Positions 1 through 11,359 of a DNA stretch of 64,000 nt are shown here, piece after piece. The DNA is from Otatea glauca (lineage: Eukaryota; Streptophyta; Magnoliopsida; Poales; Poaceae). Numbering within the stretch: position 1 is the first letter of the stretch; each line of letters opens with the position of its first letter. The stretch covers positions 17,818,723 to 17,882,722 of the forward strand of contig CM070728.1 of the NCBI GenBank assembly GCA_036346275.1, given 5' to 3'. The translations under genes were made by a program, and so were the position numbers. The notes below the pieces were generated by a model that saw nothing but the letters and a program-made list of their open reading frames with translations, was not told the origin of the DNA and searched no databases.

Positions 1-158
1 GGGACCTAAATGTAATTTTGATTTTTTTTCAGATCCTTTATGTTAAAAACGGACCGGAGGATCTAAACGCGATTTTGGATTTTCCGAAGGGCCTCTTCGC
101 GCACGTGCTGAGGTGGCGGCCTTCACTGGCCGGCAATCCTCACCACTTTAATATATAG
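1..158 (-). mobile_element. Right part of a short Helitron-like element with internal motif repeats
   Basis: Two or three degenerate copies of a motif close to GGACCTAAACGTAATTTT are visible. On the minus strand the right edge reads ACTATATATTAAAG, like the 5' end of the neighbouring element and of other Helitron-like ends in this window. The element runs off the left edge of the window. It touches the 3' end of the next element, which suggests head-to-tail insertion. Class is inferred from termini only. Confidence 0.4.
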
Positions 159-160
159 TA

Positions 161-591
161 CTAGATAGAATCTCGTGCTACGCCGCTCCGTGCGAAATTT
201 GGTTTGTTGATTCTTTTTGAAAAAAACGGTAGGAGGATCTGGACGTAATTTTTGTTTTCTGGGGGGTTTTGTAAAAAAAATGTCGGTGAATTTGCGTTAT
301 CACGATTTTTTTTCCCAAAAACAATAGTTGGAGGATCCATTCGCGAATATACAGAACCACGGGGTCCTTACTGCAAAATTACGACAGAAGGAGCTAGATG
401 TAATTTTTATTTTTTGTAAAACTAATCGGTGGAGAACCCAATCGCGAATATGGGGAACAACGAGTCCTTTTTCGCAAAATAACCGGTAAAAGGATCTAAA
501 CGTAATTTTAAAATTTGCAGAGGGCCTTTTCCTAAAATAAATGACCACGTGGATAGGTTGACTGCTCGCCTATCTCTCCGACTTTAATAGA
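161..591 (-). mobile_element. Short nonautonomous Helitron-like element (431 bp)
   Basis: Read on the minus strand it starts A|TCTATTAAAGTCGG and ends in CTAG followed by T, with a GC-rich stretch (GCGGCGTAGCACGAG) about 15 bp before the end, as Helitrons do. The body holds at least five degenerate copies of an ~18-bp motif (GGATCTAAACGTAATTTT type) separated by runs of A or T. No coding capacity is visible. A second element of the same make-up lies at 29438-30011. Confidence 0.5.
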
Positions 592-1017
592 TGAGTTATA
601 CATTAAAAAATTGATAGTTTAACCGCTAAAATTACAGTTATACTGCCAACTGTACACGACCCTCTCCCGGACCGGAGACACGACGAAATGCTCGCGCTTG
701 CCGTCGCAGCACGCCTTTGGTTCGTCGGGCACTTGCTGCTCTTGCCGGACGGTACCACTCAAACCTCGTTGAAATTTTCTCTTTTGTACGTACTCCATTC
801 GTTGAAAACCTCAAGTTTGGGGACCGTTTCGATCGGTTGTTTGCTTGCTTGTATGCCAACCACTCAATCACGGAATTAGAAATTTTCTAATAGATATGCC
901 CGCACTACGTTGCTCGCTTGGTCATCGCGTTGCCTGCCACGCCTTCGCTCGCTCGGCCCGAGCCGCGCCGCCGCCAGCCCGAGCCACTTGCCACGCCGAC
1001 ACCCACACCGCACAATC
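592..1017. other. Gene-free stretch upstream of the LRR fragment
   Basis: Mixed-composition DNA that becomes GC-rich near 900-1017. Short open frames occur on both strands, but none resembles a known protein. It may be the promoter and 5' UTR that came with the LRR fragment at 1018. Confidence 0.4.
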
Positions 1018-1245
1018 ATGCCAGCATCCTCTGTTGCCTTCCTCCTCCTGTCCCTCCTCTCTGTGGCCGTCGTGGCCATGGATTCCGCCGAGAGGGAGAC
1101 GCTGCTCCGCTTCATGAAGGTTGTCTCCTCCGACCGTGACTAGCGCTCGACCAACCCCGACCCGTGCAGCACGCCATGCCCGGCTGGCCTGCGGGGACTA
1201 CGGCAACGGCGCGATGGCAGAGCCCTCCGAGATCTGCAGGACTGT
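1018..1245 (+). pseudogene. 5' exon fragment of a plant leucine-rich-repeat protein, broken
   Basis: From the ATG at 1018 the frame gives a hydrophobic signal peptide (residues 1-21, rich in L, V and A) followed by MDSAERETLLRFMKVVSSDR. This has the style of the LRR N-terminal cap (LRRNT_2) of plant LRR receptor kinases and LRR proteins. A TAG at 1141-1143 stops the frame. After it the DNA still encodes STNPDPC and then, in other frames, pieces resembling the Cys-containing cap end (GDYGNGAMAEPSEIC). A GTGAGT donor-like site follows near 1243. No LRR repeats or kinase follow within the next kilobases. It is a gene remnant, possibly captured by a transposon. The family call rests on cap style and is fairly likely, not certain. 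Confidence 0.6.
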
Positions 1246-1385
1246 GAGTCTCTTCTTCAGACCACAAGATCTTCAACTCCTGCAGCCTAATTAAGTTCTT
1301 CAGTACATTTCGGTATGTTTGCTTGGTGTATGAGATGCATGACTTGCTTGATCTGATAATCTGAATATGAATAAAAGAGTAGCAC

Positions 1386-2060
1386 TGTGACATTTTGTTT
1401 GCACCAAGATTTGGCAGGTATGGTCAAAATCGATAGATTTGAATCAACAGGATATAGCCGATATTTAAACTTGGAAAGGTTAAAGATATTTGGTATCTGC
1501 AAAGATTTCTGAGAAGAGACCGTCCGGAATAAGGCCGATACGGATCGCATTCTGCAACGTGTTGTAATAGGATTTGATTGACCGATAGGTATAAAAGATA
1601 GACATAGGCAGACGAAGGAATAACACAATCAAATCAACTAGCCTGCATTATATTTTTCATCTACTTTTCCGTCGACTAGAAGTGGTTCTTGTAATTTAGA
1701 CTCTTGTAACTCTGCTTTGATCAATAAAGTTGCGCATCGTCGATTGTTGATCATCCTCAGTTACATCAATCAGGTTTGATTTTCTCTGATCTTGTTGCGC
1801 ATCGTCTTTTTCGGGGTTGATCTACATTTATCCTCTAGTTAGCCTTAATTGGCTAATTAGATTTATCCCTTACCTTCGATTTGATCGGCTTTTAGCTGAT
1901 TAGATTAAAGTCGATTGTCCTGTAAGATCAGTTTTGAACGAATTTTATATCCTTCCTTACCGATTGCATGATCAAATCGATTGGCACGCCTTGAACCCGG
2001 TATTCGACTGGTGTGTTGTTGCTAATAAATCCTACTTCAAGTTTTTGACGCCAACACATC
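1386..2060 (+). mobile_element. Putative LTR or LTR fragment
   Basis: The stretch has LTR-like order: a TATA-like TATAAAAG near 1590, an AATAAAG polyadenylation-type signal near 1722, then a T-rich segment ending TTGACGCCAACA near 2048-2060. It starts TG and ends CA if bounded as given. No target-site duplication or pol coding was found, so it would be a solo LTR or fragment. Boundaries are approximate. Confidence 0.35.
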
Positions 2061-2174
2061 TCTAATAACAACGTGTATAATGCATGGTGCCCCCAAGTGC
2101 TGGTCTTAAGAGAGAGTTACACCTACGCATAAGTCACTAGCAAGCTTCTAGCCCTACAATTCATGGTACCTTTA

Positions 2175-2406
2175 GAGTGTGTTTGGTTGATGGGATGAAG
2201 TTGAATAAGATAGGATGATCCTGTACTATTTTGTTTCATTATTTTGGATAAACGGAATGGTTCAGCATCTATAGGGAATATTCCTCAAATTTGTATCCCA
2301 CCATCCAGATGGGATGGAGTCCATTCAAACAAAGAAACATATGAATGCCTTTTTTCTTGAATCATCTCATACATGTATCACTTGGTACAAGCAACCAAAT
2401 ACATCT
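2175..2406. mobile_element. Tourist-like (PIF/Harbinger) MITE, 232 bp
   Basis: Imperfect terminal inverted repeats GAGTGTGTTTGGTTG (left) and AGATGTATTTGGTTG (right, minus strand) are flanked by the trinucleotide TTA at 2172-2174 and 2407-2409. TTA/TAA duplications and GTTTGGTTG-type ends are typical of Tourist elements. It has no coding capacity. Confidence 0.65.
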
Positions 2407-2555
2407 TTAATGGATCTAAAAATAATTTTGAACTCACCATCGTCTGACACTGATGCCGTCATAATTGTCCGCCTGCCCTTGTCCTCGATGCTGTTTTCGG
2501 TCCAGATCTGAGCAGTCCGCACTCACCGCGGTCCGTCTTCGCCCACGATCATCCA

Positions 2556-3802
2556 GACGGTAGCATGTGGATTCAACACGTCTCAGATCAAGGTTTCAAA
2601 TTTCGTTTTTATATCACATCTCGGGGTTGGCCGACATCCAAAATTTTGGCAAGATTTCGGAATTTCGAACGAAACCTGGTAAAAAAACTCAAAAACCAAA
2701 TTTGAAATATGGCAATTTCGTGCTCGGGAAAACCGAAATTTTGACCGATTTCACCGAAATTCAGCGAAATTGACCGAAATTTTGATCATTTTTAAACTCC
2801 TATCAAATGGTCTCTCGAAGCTAGAAAAAATGGAAAAAAATATATGAAAAAATCATGCAAGTATTTATCTACATTTCTTATTGTTTGAATTCAAAATACT
2901 TAGTATTTGCACATAAAAGATCCTAAGTATTTGTACAATACAAACCCACAATTTACATCACGAGTTCTCTTAGATTCGAATTTATATCCTGTAGTGAACC
3001 CACAAAAATATTCACCAACATACTTGTTATAAGTTATATAACTAACTAAATGAACATATTCAATAGAAAAATTTACTATCTATAAGAATACGAGGCAAAA
3101 TAATCAGTATTTTGCCACATCTGACACCCGTTGACCATAAGTAAATATAGGACAAGATTATCATACCACTGGATCTAGTGCACCATCCTCCTTGCACATC
3201 ACCCACGGAACACTGGTGTCTAATCCCACAGCCATCTAAGCTGCCCAATTGATATATGACTGGGCAGCGGCCCTAAACTATTTTCCTTCTGGCCTATACT
3301 CATTCTCAATCTGCACTCCAAACAACAACAGCCAACACCATGGGCTACTTGGAAAAAAATGCGGAGAATAAGATGAATCGTTTTAACAAGTTTCTATCAT
3401 TTATCTTAATTTAGCTAGATATTACTATCCACCCGATGATAGATTGCTATTTTCATTTTTGTATCAGGATTAAAAACAAAAATAAGAAGAGCACTTGCGA
3501 AAAAGAAATGAAAGTTTTACATGTCATGAAAGAACAATTTCTTAAAATATTTTAATTTTTATATGCATTTTTTTGCAAAATTTTCACATGTATTCCTTAT
3601 AAAAGACATTAGAATTCTCCAAAAAATTTAGAGAGAAATTCGGTTTTAAAAACATCAAAACCAATTACATTTATAGTAATTTCGGTTTGGCAGACCAAAA
3701 TTTCCTACAATTACGGTAGCAATTTAAAAAAAAATTAAATACTTTTTTATCCCGCCGCCCGCTGTCATCCTTGACGGTGGCATGTGAATTCGACACGCCT
3801 CA
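2556..3802. mobile_element. AT-rich element between ~50-bp direct repeats
   Basis: The 30-nt segments at 2556-2585 (starting GACGGTAGCATGTGG) and 3773-3802 (starting GACGGTGGCATGTGA) match with few mismatches, and similarity continues ~20 nt upstream of both. Between them, the left part holds clustered CCGAAATTT/AAATTTCGG motifs (2600-2780). The right part ends with AATTTCGGTTTGG-type sequence (3640-3760). No protein of note is encoded. Similar motif-rich DNA occurs at 36380-36640 and 37780-37870. Class is unknown. Confidence 0.45.
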
Positions 3803-4465
3803 CATGCGGCAGATGAAGGTGCCTCTTTCGCTCCCTTCCCCTCTCCTCCTCCTGGGACCACTCTCTAGAAGCTACTATTTTCCCCTCTTCTCTGTGGTGG
3901 CTGGCGTCCCATCCTACGTAGACCTGCGAGGCTACTGTCCACACTGGAGAATTGTACATCATGCCCCTAAAGTCTAAAGCTGTTTGGAAGGTTGCATTTG
4001 GCCCAAATGCTAGAGATTTCAGGGGTGATGACGTACTCTTGTACGGGCCGAAGCTTTCCTGGGCCGGCCAGAAACAAACCCAATCCTGGGCTGAAGCTTT
4101 TGGGCCGAACAGATTTCCTACCGAGGCAACGTCGGCGCAATCACCTGCCACCCCTCCCCCTCCACGCTCCCACGCGCACGGACGCATCACAGCGAAATTA
4201 TCGTCGGCGCGGTAGTGCTCGACGTCCAACGAGACGAGTTCGTGGTCGGCGAGGTTTTTAGGCCGACAAGGCCGCAGTCGCAATTGCCAATCTGGTGGCG
4301 GCCGCACGCGCGGAGAGCACGGCGGGTGAATCCGTGGTCCGGCGAGAGTCACGAGGACGCGCAACGGCACAAGACGGGGCGGGACCGACGGTCCGTGGAG
4401 CGCGCTGGGTGAATCCGTTCGGGCCAGGCTCAAATGTAACAAGCAGAGGGCTGGTCATGCTAAGC
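3803..4465. other. Gene-free GC-rich stretch
   Basis: Several TGGGCC/GGCCCA motifs, common in plant promoters, lie between 4040 and 4120. A 225-codon open frame on the minus strand (3765-4442) is probably a by-product of GC content; its translation resembles no family I know. Confidence 0.4.
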
Positions 4466-4468
4466 TAA

Positions 4469-4781
4469 GGCTAACTCCAACCATTCCCTCTATATTTTTC
4501 CCTCTATATTACCCTTCATCAAAAGATTTCTCCCCTCATCTAAAATCTTCTCCAACCATTCCCTCTATCCCATTCCCTCCAAACCAACAAAAATAAAAGT
4601 CCACATCTCAGCCACAACCCACGTTGATCCCACCATGGATAAGGGGAGAGAGAAGCCCTTCATATATGCAGGGTGCAGGACTTCCCTCTATGCATACAGA
4701 GGTATACAGAGAACCGTTGAAGGTTTCTGAGTCCTGTAAATACAATGAAGAAAGTGATACGGGGAACCGTTGGAATTGGCC
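4469..4781. mobile_element. PIF/Harbinger-type MITE, 313 bp
   Basis: Terminal inverted repeats GGCTAACTCCAACCATTCC (left) and GGCCAATTCCAACGGTTCC (right, minus strand) are flanked on both sides by TAA (4466-4468 and 4782-4784). The internal part repeats CTCCAACCATTCCCTCTAT near 4551. It has no coding sequence. Confidence 0.6.
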
Positions 4782-5103
4782 TAAGCCTGCAAATTTTGTT
4801 GAGGCCTGACCTGGCTCCCTAGAAAGAATAGCCCGGCTTGACAAGCGTAAGTATACTGTATACTGTTGTCGTGCTGTGTTTTTTTTCCCGCTCAAAGTTG
4901 CTGTGGATCTGTAGCTGTAAAAAAAAGTGCATCATGTTTTCTCTCAAAGTGAATTTTCTTTGTTCACTCGTCTTGTAACATGCTTTGGAAAACAAAAACA
5001 GCTAACCAAACACCAAAATATTTTAAAGCGGCTCCTTCACATGAGACCGGGATTTCACCCCAATTGAGATCCAGATTGGGATTTGGGTCGACATGGTAAC
5101 TTG

Positions 5104-5402
5104 TGTTGAATACCTGGTGTCGCCGAGAGATCTAATAGCCAATCAACGCAATTAGCAAATGATAATGACATAAGTAATTAGCAATAGCAAAAGTAGATGA
5201 ACAATGGACAGAGATGAGAGAAAGCAATCTAACGATCTTCTTTTATTGATATGATTTGACGTACAAAACAGATAGCACATTCCCTATATTTATAGTCAAC
5301 TAGCATAAATAGTTTTTTTATATGTTCACATCTCTTCTTAGAGAAGAAGTCGAAATCGTGGGACCCACCAGAGCCTCCCCCCTCCCCGGTGTCGGTTATA
5401 CA
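5104..5402 (-). mobile_element. 3' LTR of the copia remnant
   Basis: On the minus strand a polypurine tract AAAGGGGAG (plus 5407-5415) is followed, after a short gap, by TGTATAACCGACACC. The LTR runs to a CA end at 5104 (GGTATTCAACA), giving 299 bp. It contains an AATAAAAGAAG polyadenylation-type stretch around 5240. Position directly after the pol fragment and the TG/CA borders support the call. Confidence 0.6.
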
Positions 5403-5619
5403 TTACTCCCCTTTGGCGGATACCGCGACATGCACGTGCCTTATTAAAATCTCCTTTCAACAACCTAGTAGGAAAAAAGGAATAGAGAAAAAAGTGCATT
5501 GCACATGTAAGATGTATTACACTAGTTGTCTCATTAAAAACACTCATGAGAAAACTTATATTAAAAAACGCACTAAAGGAAAAGGAGTACAGTATTTTGG
5601 TCTCCATGATCACATTTAA

Positions 5620-7190
5620 TCTTCAAGATTAAAGAATAGGTATCGATCTTCAGGACCTAATACACATGGGCTTCATATTCAAGGAAGTGTTCCCTCCGAA
5701 TTCTGCAAATCCCTAAGTCGCCTCATTCCAATGCCATGAACACATCTTTCAAAGCTAGATGTTGTGGGGACTTAGTAAATAAATATGCAAGATTTTCACA
5801 AGACTTAGTGTGCAGTATCTTCGCTTCATCTTTCTTCTGGAGTTCACGAGAAATGAATAATTTAGGAGCAATATGATTCGTGAGATTACTCTTAGCATAA
5901 CTCATTTGCATTTGTGCAACACATGTCGCATTGTCTTCATAAATAATCGTGAGGGTCTGGACGGTGTTCATTCCACATGACTGATGGATATAGATAATCA
6001 TTCATCTGAGCCAAACAATCCATATGAGGCTTCATACAAAGCAATAATCTCATAATGGTTCGTAGATATAGCTATAGTGCTTTGTTTCACTGGTCGCTAA
6101 GAGACAACTGTTCCACCATTGAGAAACACAAACCCGGTCTAGGATATTACTTATGAGGATTAGAAAGATATTCAAAATTTGTAAATCCCACCAAGGTCAA
6201 GTTTTGATTTTTCTTGTAAAACAATCCAATATATTGAGTTCCTTAAAGATATCAGAGTATTGTCGTAATGCCGATCCAGTATCATCTAGTTGGAGTAGTA
6301 TTGAACCTTGCTAATAGGTTCATTGTAAACACGATATCAGGTCTGGTGCAATTTATAAGATACATCAGTGCCTCTATGACGCTTAAGTGTGGAGCCTCAG
6401 GTCCTAACAATTCTACATTTTCCTCCCAAGGTCTGAATAAGTCTTTCTTTACTTGGAGACATCTAGTTACCATAGGGGCTCTTAATGGATATGATTTTTC
6501 TAGGTTAAATTTCTCTAATACCTTCTTGGTGTAAGCAAATTGGTGTACTAATATTCCTTTAGGGAAATGTTCTAATTGCAAACCTAAATAAAAATTAGTC
6601 TTACCTAAATCTTTCATCTCAAATCTCATCTTAATGAAAGAACGAGCTTCCTTATTGTCTTCTGTAGTTCTAACGATATTCGGATAATCAACATATACAT
6701 AAATAATACAAAATTCGTTCTAGGACTTCTTGATGAACACTCAAGGGCAATAATCATTCTTAGTGTAATCTTTCTTAGGAGAAAGTCAATCAGTCTTTTA
6801 TACCACATCCTATTGGGTTGTTTTAACCAATACAATGACCTCTACAATTTTACGCTATACATGTTATGACTTGCTTTATTAGGATCCGGTATTTTAATTC
6901 CTTTAGGAACTTTCATATAAATATCCATATCCAATGACCCATACAAATATGTGGTCAATATATCCATCAACTATATTTTTAGAATCATATTAACCGCTAT
7001 ATATATCAAGTACCAGAAAGTGATTTCGCTCATGACTGGAGGTAACTCTCATTGTAATCAATGCCAGGCCTCCACGTGAACCTTTGCGCTATTAGCTTCG
7101 CTTTGTATCTCACTACTTGGTTGTCCTCATATCTCTTACAGACAAAATACCCATTTATATCCCACTGGGAATACTTTGGGAGGAGTGCGA
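5620..7190 (-). pseudogene. Decayed Ty1/copia pol: reverse transcriptase and RNase H pieces
   Basis: Three minus-strand segments in different frames read as the end of a copia polyprotein. At 6282-6629 the frame contains MKDLGKTNFYLGLQLE, the copia reverse-transcriptase tail. At 6626-6835 another RT piece is interrupted by stops. At 5723-6001 the RNase H part contains IYEDNATCVAQMQMSYAKS and FTKSPQHLA. Upstream, to about 7190, further broken RT sequence can be followed. Gag, protease, integrase and the 5' LTR are not visible. Frameshifts and stops make it inactive. This is an endogenous retrotransposon relic. Confidence 0.8.
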
Positions 7191-9401
7191 GCTACTAGTC
7201 CAAACACTTCTCTCTTATTTGGCGAGTGCAATTCTGCTTCAATTGCTTTTTTCCATTTGACCCAATCCCTCCTTGCTTTCTTGTACCTTGTCAACATCCA
7301 ACTCTTCTCTTCATTTCTTCTGGACTTGCACTTTGCTATGGACTTTAGCCTAGATCTATATCAATACTATCATCAATTTTAAAGGCAAAGTAAATGTCAA
7401 TAATGGCAACATATCCGATGAAATAGAGGCTACCGTGCAACAAGCACAACACGCGATCTTGTCCGTCTGTTCTTCCCTCGAAGACCATGATGCAAGCGGG
7501 ATGCCCACACCACTTAAACGCAACACCTGCATGATCTCCTCCTATCCTCTCATTCTGACTCCTCTCTCCACAGCTCTCCTCAGTCCTCACACTGGCCATG
7601 GTGTTCTTCCCAAATTGCTAGGTATTGGGTGCCACCGCTCCACCCCTTGTTGCTGCCCTTCTCTGTCCCCACCGATGCCCTCCTCCAGCCCCATTGTGAC
7701 ACCCTCCTCGGCTCCTCTAGCTCACCATGATGTGATGCTCTAGGTGCTCCCTGGCGTCTCCTGGCCCGGCCTTCAAGTCCTCCAGTGCCACCTAGCCCAC
7801 CTCTCTACATTGGAAGGGGAGTCCCACCCAACGCCCTTGTCCCCACGATGCGGCAACCCTTCCACGCCACCTTGTCAGCCAGACATGCCGCGGCCTTGGC
7901 CCATGATAGAGTTCTCATCCAGATGGATTCAATGGACAATCAAAATGCGCTTCTGTGCTCTCATCTAGATGGATTTGATGGAGATGGCCAATCAACTGAA
8001 GATAATTCCACCAATCAACTGAAGATAATTCCACTCCCAACACTTTTGATGGTTGCATCACACCAAAGATGAGTTCAAGCTTGCTATCACACCAAAGATG
8101 AGTTCAAGCTTGCTATTACATGTAAGTACGATAATAGAGAGGGATACCTATCGTATTGTATTTAAAAATTTGTCATTTTGGAATTTCATATTTGTGCATC
8201 TTTTTACTAGTTCATTTTATTGAAGAAACATACTTCATCATGTACTCCTGAGTGCACCAAGGAGTTGAAGCCTACCGTTGGTATGATATTTGATGATTTG
8301 GACTGTGAGAGTTGTTCTATAAGGCATATGCACATCATGTTGAGTTTTTGATCCATATTGGTCAGCACAATAAAAAGGATGAGTGATCTCAGTGCAAGGA
8401 ATTCTACAAGGCATATGCACATCATGTTTGATTTCAGTAGAGCTAGTATACGAACATACCAGGCATATACGCTACTTTATGCTAGTGAGGGGGATTTTGA
8501 GAATGAGTGATGCAAAAGAAGGGACTTGCAGAACTATGACGTGTCCTTACAGAGAGTCTAGATGATGGTGATGCTAATATATCTATCAAACAACTCAAAA
8601 GAAAGGACGCAAATTCTGCATTTTTCTTTTATTATGTCTCGGATGAAAAGAAAAGATTGGTTCATGTACTTTGCGTGATGCCATGAGTAGGAAAAGCTAT
8701 AGTCTTTTTGGTGACGTTGTAAGTCGGACAGGTGGAGCTTCGCCGCACATTCCTACATTCTTGTAAGTAAACTTGGCATTCATTCCTACGTTCTTGTAAG
8801 TAAGCTTCAAATCAAAATTGGCTCTCTAGTTCATTTTCATGACACCCTAAGGCCAAAATTAGCCCAAAGTCCAACCGTCATGTGCGACAGACACATATGT
8901 AGTACCTTGCTTGGGTTTTTGTCCTTGCTTTATCTAAAATGGTTAATCCGGGAGTGTTATGATTTGGACCAATAATCAATATGCACAACATAACTTAGTG
9001 GAAACTGGCAACATGATACAAATGGCTAGAATGTCAAAAACTTCTTACCAAAGCCTAGCCAGTTCATGGGGAGCCAATTTTGATGACCAAATTTAATAAT
9101 TCAAAGCTTTGGTAAACTTTAGCGGGGCAATTTTTGTCATCGAGTAAACAACGTCCAGTAACTATTGTAGCGGGAGAACACTCACTACCACAACTCTTTA
9201 TTTGTTTGAAGAAAAGCACCTAGAGAAAAGCCTCTACAAAGCCATACCATCACAAATCGATTGCCTTGCCCTTTTCTCTTCCTTGAAGAAGAAAGGAGGG
9301 ATTCCACTGTTCACCCATCATTCCATCACTACAGGAACATAATCCCCCTAGCATCCTTTTCCTCTTTTCTTTTCCTTCGCACTAGTTTAGCACCTCGGGA
9401 C
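7191..9401. other. Unclassified gene-free stretch with small tandem duplications
   Basis: No recognisable gene. A C-rich part (7440-7900) has short open frames without family resemblance. Two back-to-back micro-duplications (7988-8033 and 8057-8114) and a repeat of GGCATATGCACATCATGTT (near 8320 and 8409) show local slippage or duplication. Confidence 0.4.
7988..8114. repeat. Two adjacent short tandem duplications
   Basis: A 23-bp unit starting CCAATCAACTGAAGATAA occupies 7988-8010 and 8011-8033 exactly. A 29-bp unit starting ATCACACCAAAGATGAG occupies 8057-8085 and 8086-8114. Both copies of each are identical by eye. Confidence 0.9.
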
Positions 9402-11359
9402 TAGAGGTGGGCGTCATGCCATGGCAGGCCAGCCCAGCACGAGCCTATCGTGCTTCGTGCTTGAACCGTGCCGGGCCGCGATGACCCATTGTGCCCACCG
9501 TGCCGTGCTGTGCTGGCCCGGCTTGCCTTCGGCGAGCCCAAGCATGGCCCATTTGTGCTTCGTTCCTACTTTATGCCATGCTGGCCCAGGTCCGGCCCAT
9601 TTGCACTATTGCGATGAGAGAAAAGGAGATAGAGACACATGGAGCTGAGGCGGTGGATACAAATATTAATAAAAAAGAACTAAATTTTATTTATTCTTGA
9701 CCATCGCTCCCTCTCTCTCAGTCGTTGTCTCTCAATCTCTTGCTCGCTCTCTCTCTCAATCTCTCCTGCTCACTCTCCCTCTCCCTCTCACCCAATGAGT
9801 CTCTCTCGTCCAATCATTCTCTCTATCAATCTCTCAGTCTCTCTCATCTGATCAGTCTCTCTATCTCAATCTCTCTTGCTCGCTCTCTCTCTCCCCAGAT
9901 CATTCTATCTCTCAATCTCTCTAGCCCGATCAGTTTCTCTATATCAACCTCTCTCGTTCGCTCTCTCTCTCTCTCTCTCTCGCGTGATCATTCTCTCTCT
10001 TTCTCGCTCGATCATTATCTCTCTCCCCCTCTCTCGCTCGCTCTCTCGTCCGATCAGTCTCTCTATCTCAATCTCTCTCTCAATCTCTTAGCCTCTCTCT
10101 CATTCGCTCGAGGAGATGGAGAGAGTGCGATTGAGCCAGTGAGAGTGACATAGAGAGCTAGGTAGGTGTTCGGCATGTCCTTTACTTGTGAACTTCTTTA
10201 GTAGGGCGTCAACACTTATCTACTTTAGAAATAATCAGGTGGATCCCTGTTCCTGTCTCCAAACATATAACATAGAGAGTTTGAATAAAGATAATACCTA
10301 AACTTTCTTTTTTTTCTTCCTCTTTTTATTTTTTCCCACCTGAACTTTCTCGCTTTTTGTCTTTCACCTTTCATTTTTTTCCACCTGTTTTTCCCCTTTC
10401 CCTTTTTTCCCTCCCCCAATTTTTCCGCTTCCCCCCCCCCCCCCCGACGCTCTCTCTCCATTTTTTCCTTCCTCCTTCCCCCCAATTTTCCCCTTTCCCC
10501 CTAACCGGCGCCCTCTCGGTCCCTGACTTGACTCACCTTCCCCGCTGTCCTATGCCACCAGCCCCATCTTCTTCCCCCACCGCCCCCCGACAGCCACCTC
10601 GCTGCCCTTGCCTCCCCCCACCATGGCGCATCCTCGTCTCCCCCACAGAGCCCGCTTGCCTCCTCCCCTTTGCACCGCCCCCTCCTCTGCCTCCACCCTC
10701 CACCGCCTCCCTCGGCCTCCTCTGCCCGGCACCCCCTCGGTCTCCTGGCGGGCGTGGCACGGGACCATGGCGATGGCAACGACGACAGCGTGGCCGCGGA
10801 CATGGCGACGCGGGAGGTGAGGTGGCATGGAATGTGGGAGGCGAGGCGGTGCGGGCTCAATGACGCGGGAGGCGAGGTCGCCTGACGATGATGGCGGCTG
10901 CGGGCTTCGCGACGGCCACTACCGGGCGAGGCGGCGCGGGCTCTGCGCGCCACAGCAGAAGCGACGGTGCGGCCAAGGCTAGGTACCCTCCACCTCGCGC
11001 TCTCCCCATCGACCCTTCCTCTTCCCCACGACGGCGGCGACGACGGCTCGCGGCGATTCTAGGCGACGCACGGAGTCGAGGCGGCGGCGGGTGGGTGCGA
11101 CCACGCAGCACGGCGAGATGACGGCGGGACGGGCGGGGTGGCGGCTGCAGGCGAGGCGAGGGCTGCAAGGCCGTGCCTCCTTGCCATCGCCGTGCTGGCA
11201 TGCTACCTCCGTGCCTGACCGGGCCGCCCATTGTGCCAGGTTTCTGGGCCTAGCACGGCCCGAGAAACAGTAGTATGCCGGTCCAACACGACCCACTTTG
11301 TGTCGTATCACCGTGCCTCGGACCGGCACACAGAAGCCCGGCCCGAGTGCCCACCTCTA
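9402..11359. mobile_element. Nonautonomous hAT-like element, ~1.96 kb
   Basis: The left end begins TAGAGGTGGGC and the right end is its inverse complement GCCCACCTCTA, giving an 11-bp perfect terminal repeat. Subterminal DNA on both sides is rich in GCCCGG/CCGGGC and GTGCC motifs. Flanking 8-mers CTCGGGAC (left) and CACGGGAT (right) agree at six of eight positions, consistent with an old hAT target duplication. The inside holds a CT-rich tract, a C-run and GC-rich DNA with overlapping open frames on both strands but no transposase. Confidence 0.65.
9715..10100 (+). repeat. CT-rich polypyrimidine low-complexity tract
   Basis: Almost 400 bp of degenerate CTCTCT with interspersed TCAATCTCTC and GCTCGCTC words. 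The open frames it creates (Ser/Leu-rich) are artefacts. A run of more than ten C follows near 10432-10445. Confidence 0.9.

Noticed and set aside
3765..4442. 225-codon minus-strand open frame
   Set aside because: GC-rich DNA readily stays open, the translation is unlike any known family, and other frames over the same bases are also open.
9725..10153. 142-codon Ser/Leu repeat protein
   Set aside because: Direct reading of the CT microsatellite-like tract; no start context or conserved feature.
10357..11329. Many overlapping Pro/Arg/Gly-rich frames on both strands
   Set aside because: Open in nearly every frame because of high GC; inside a hAT-like element.
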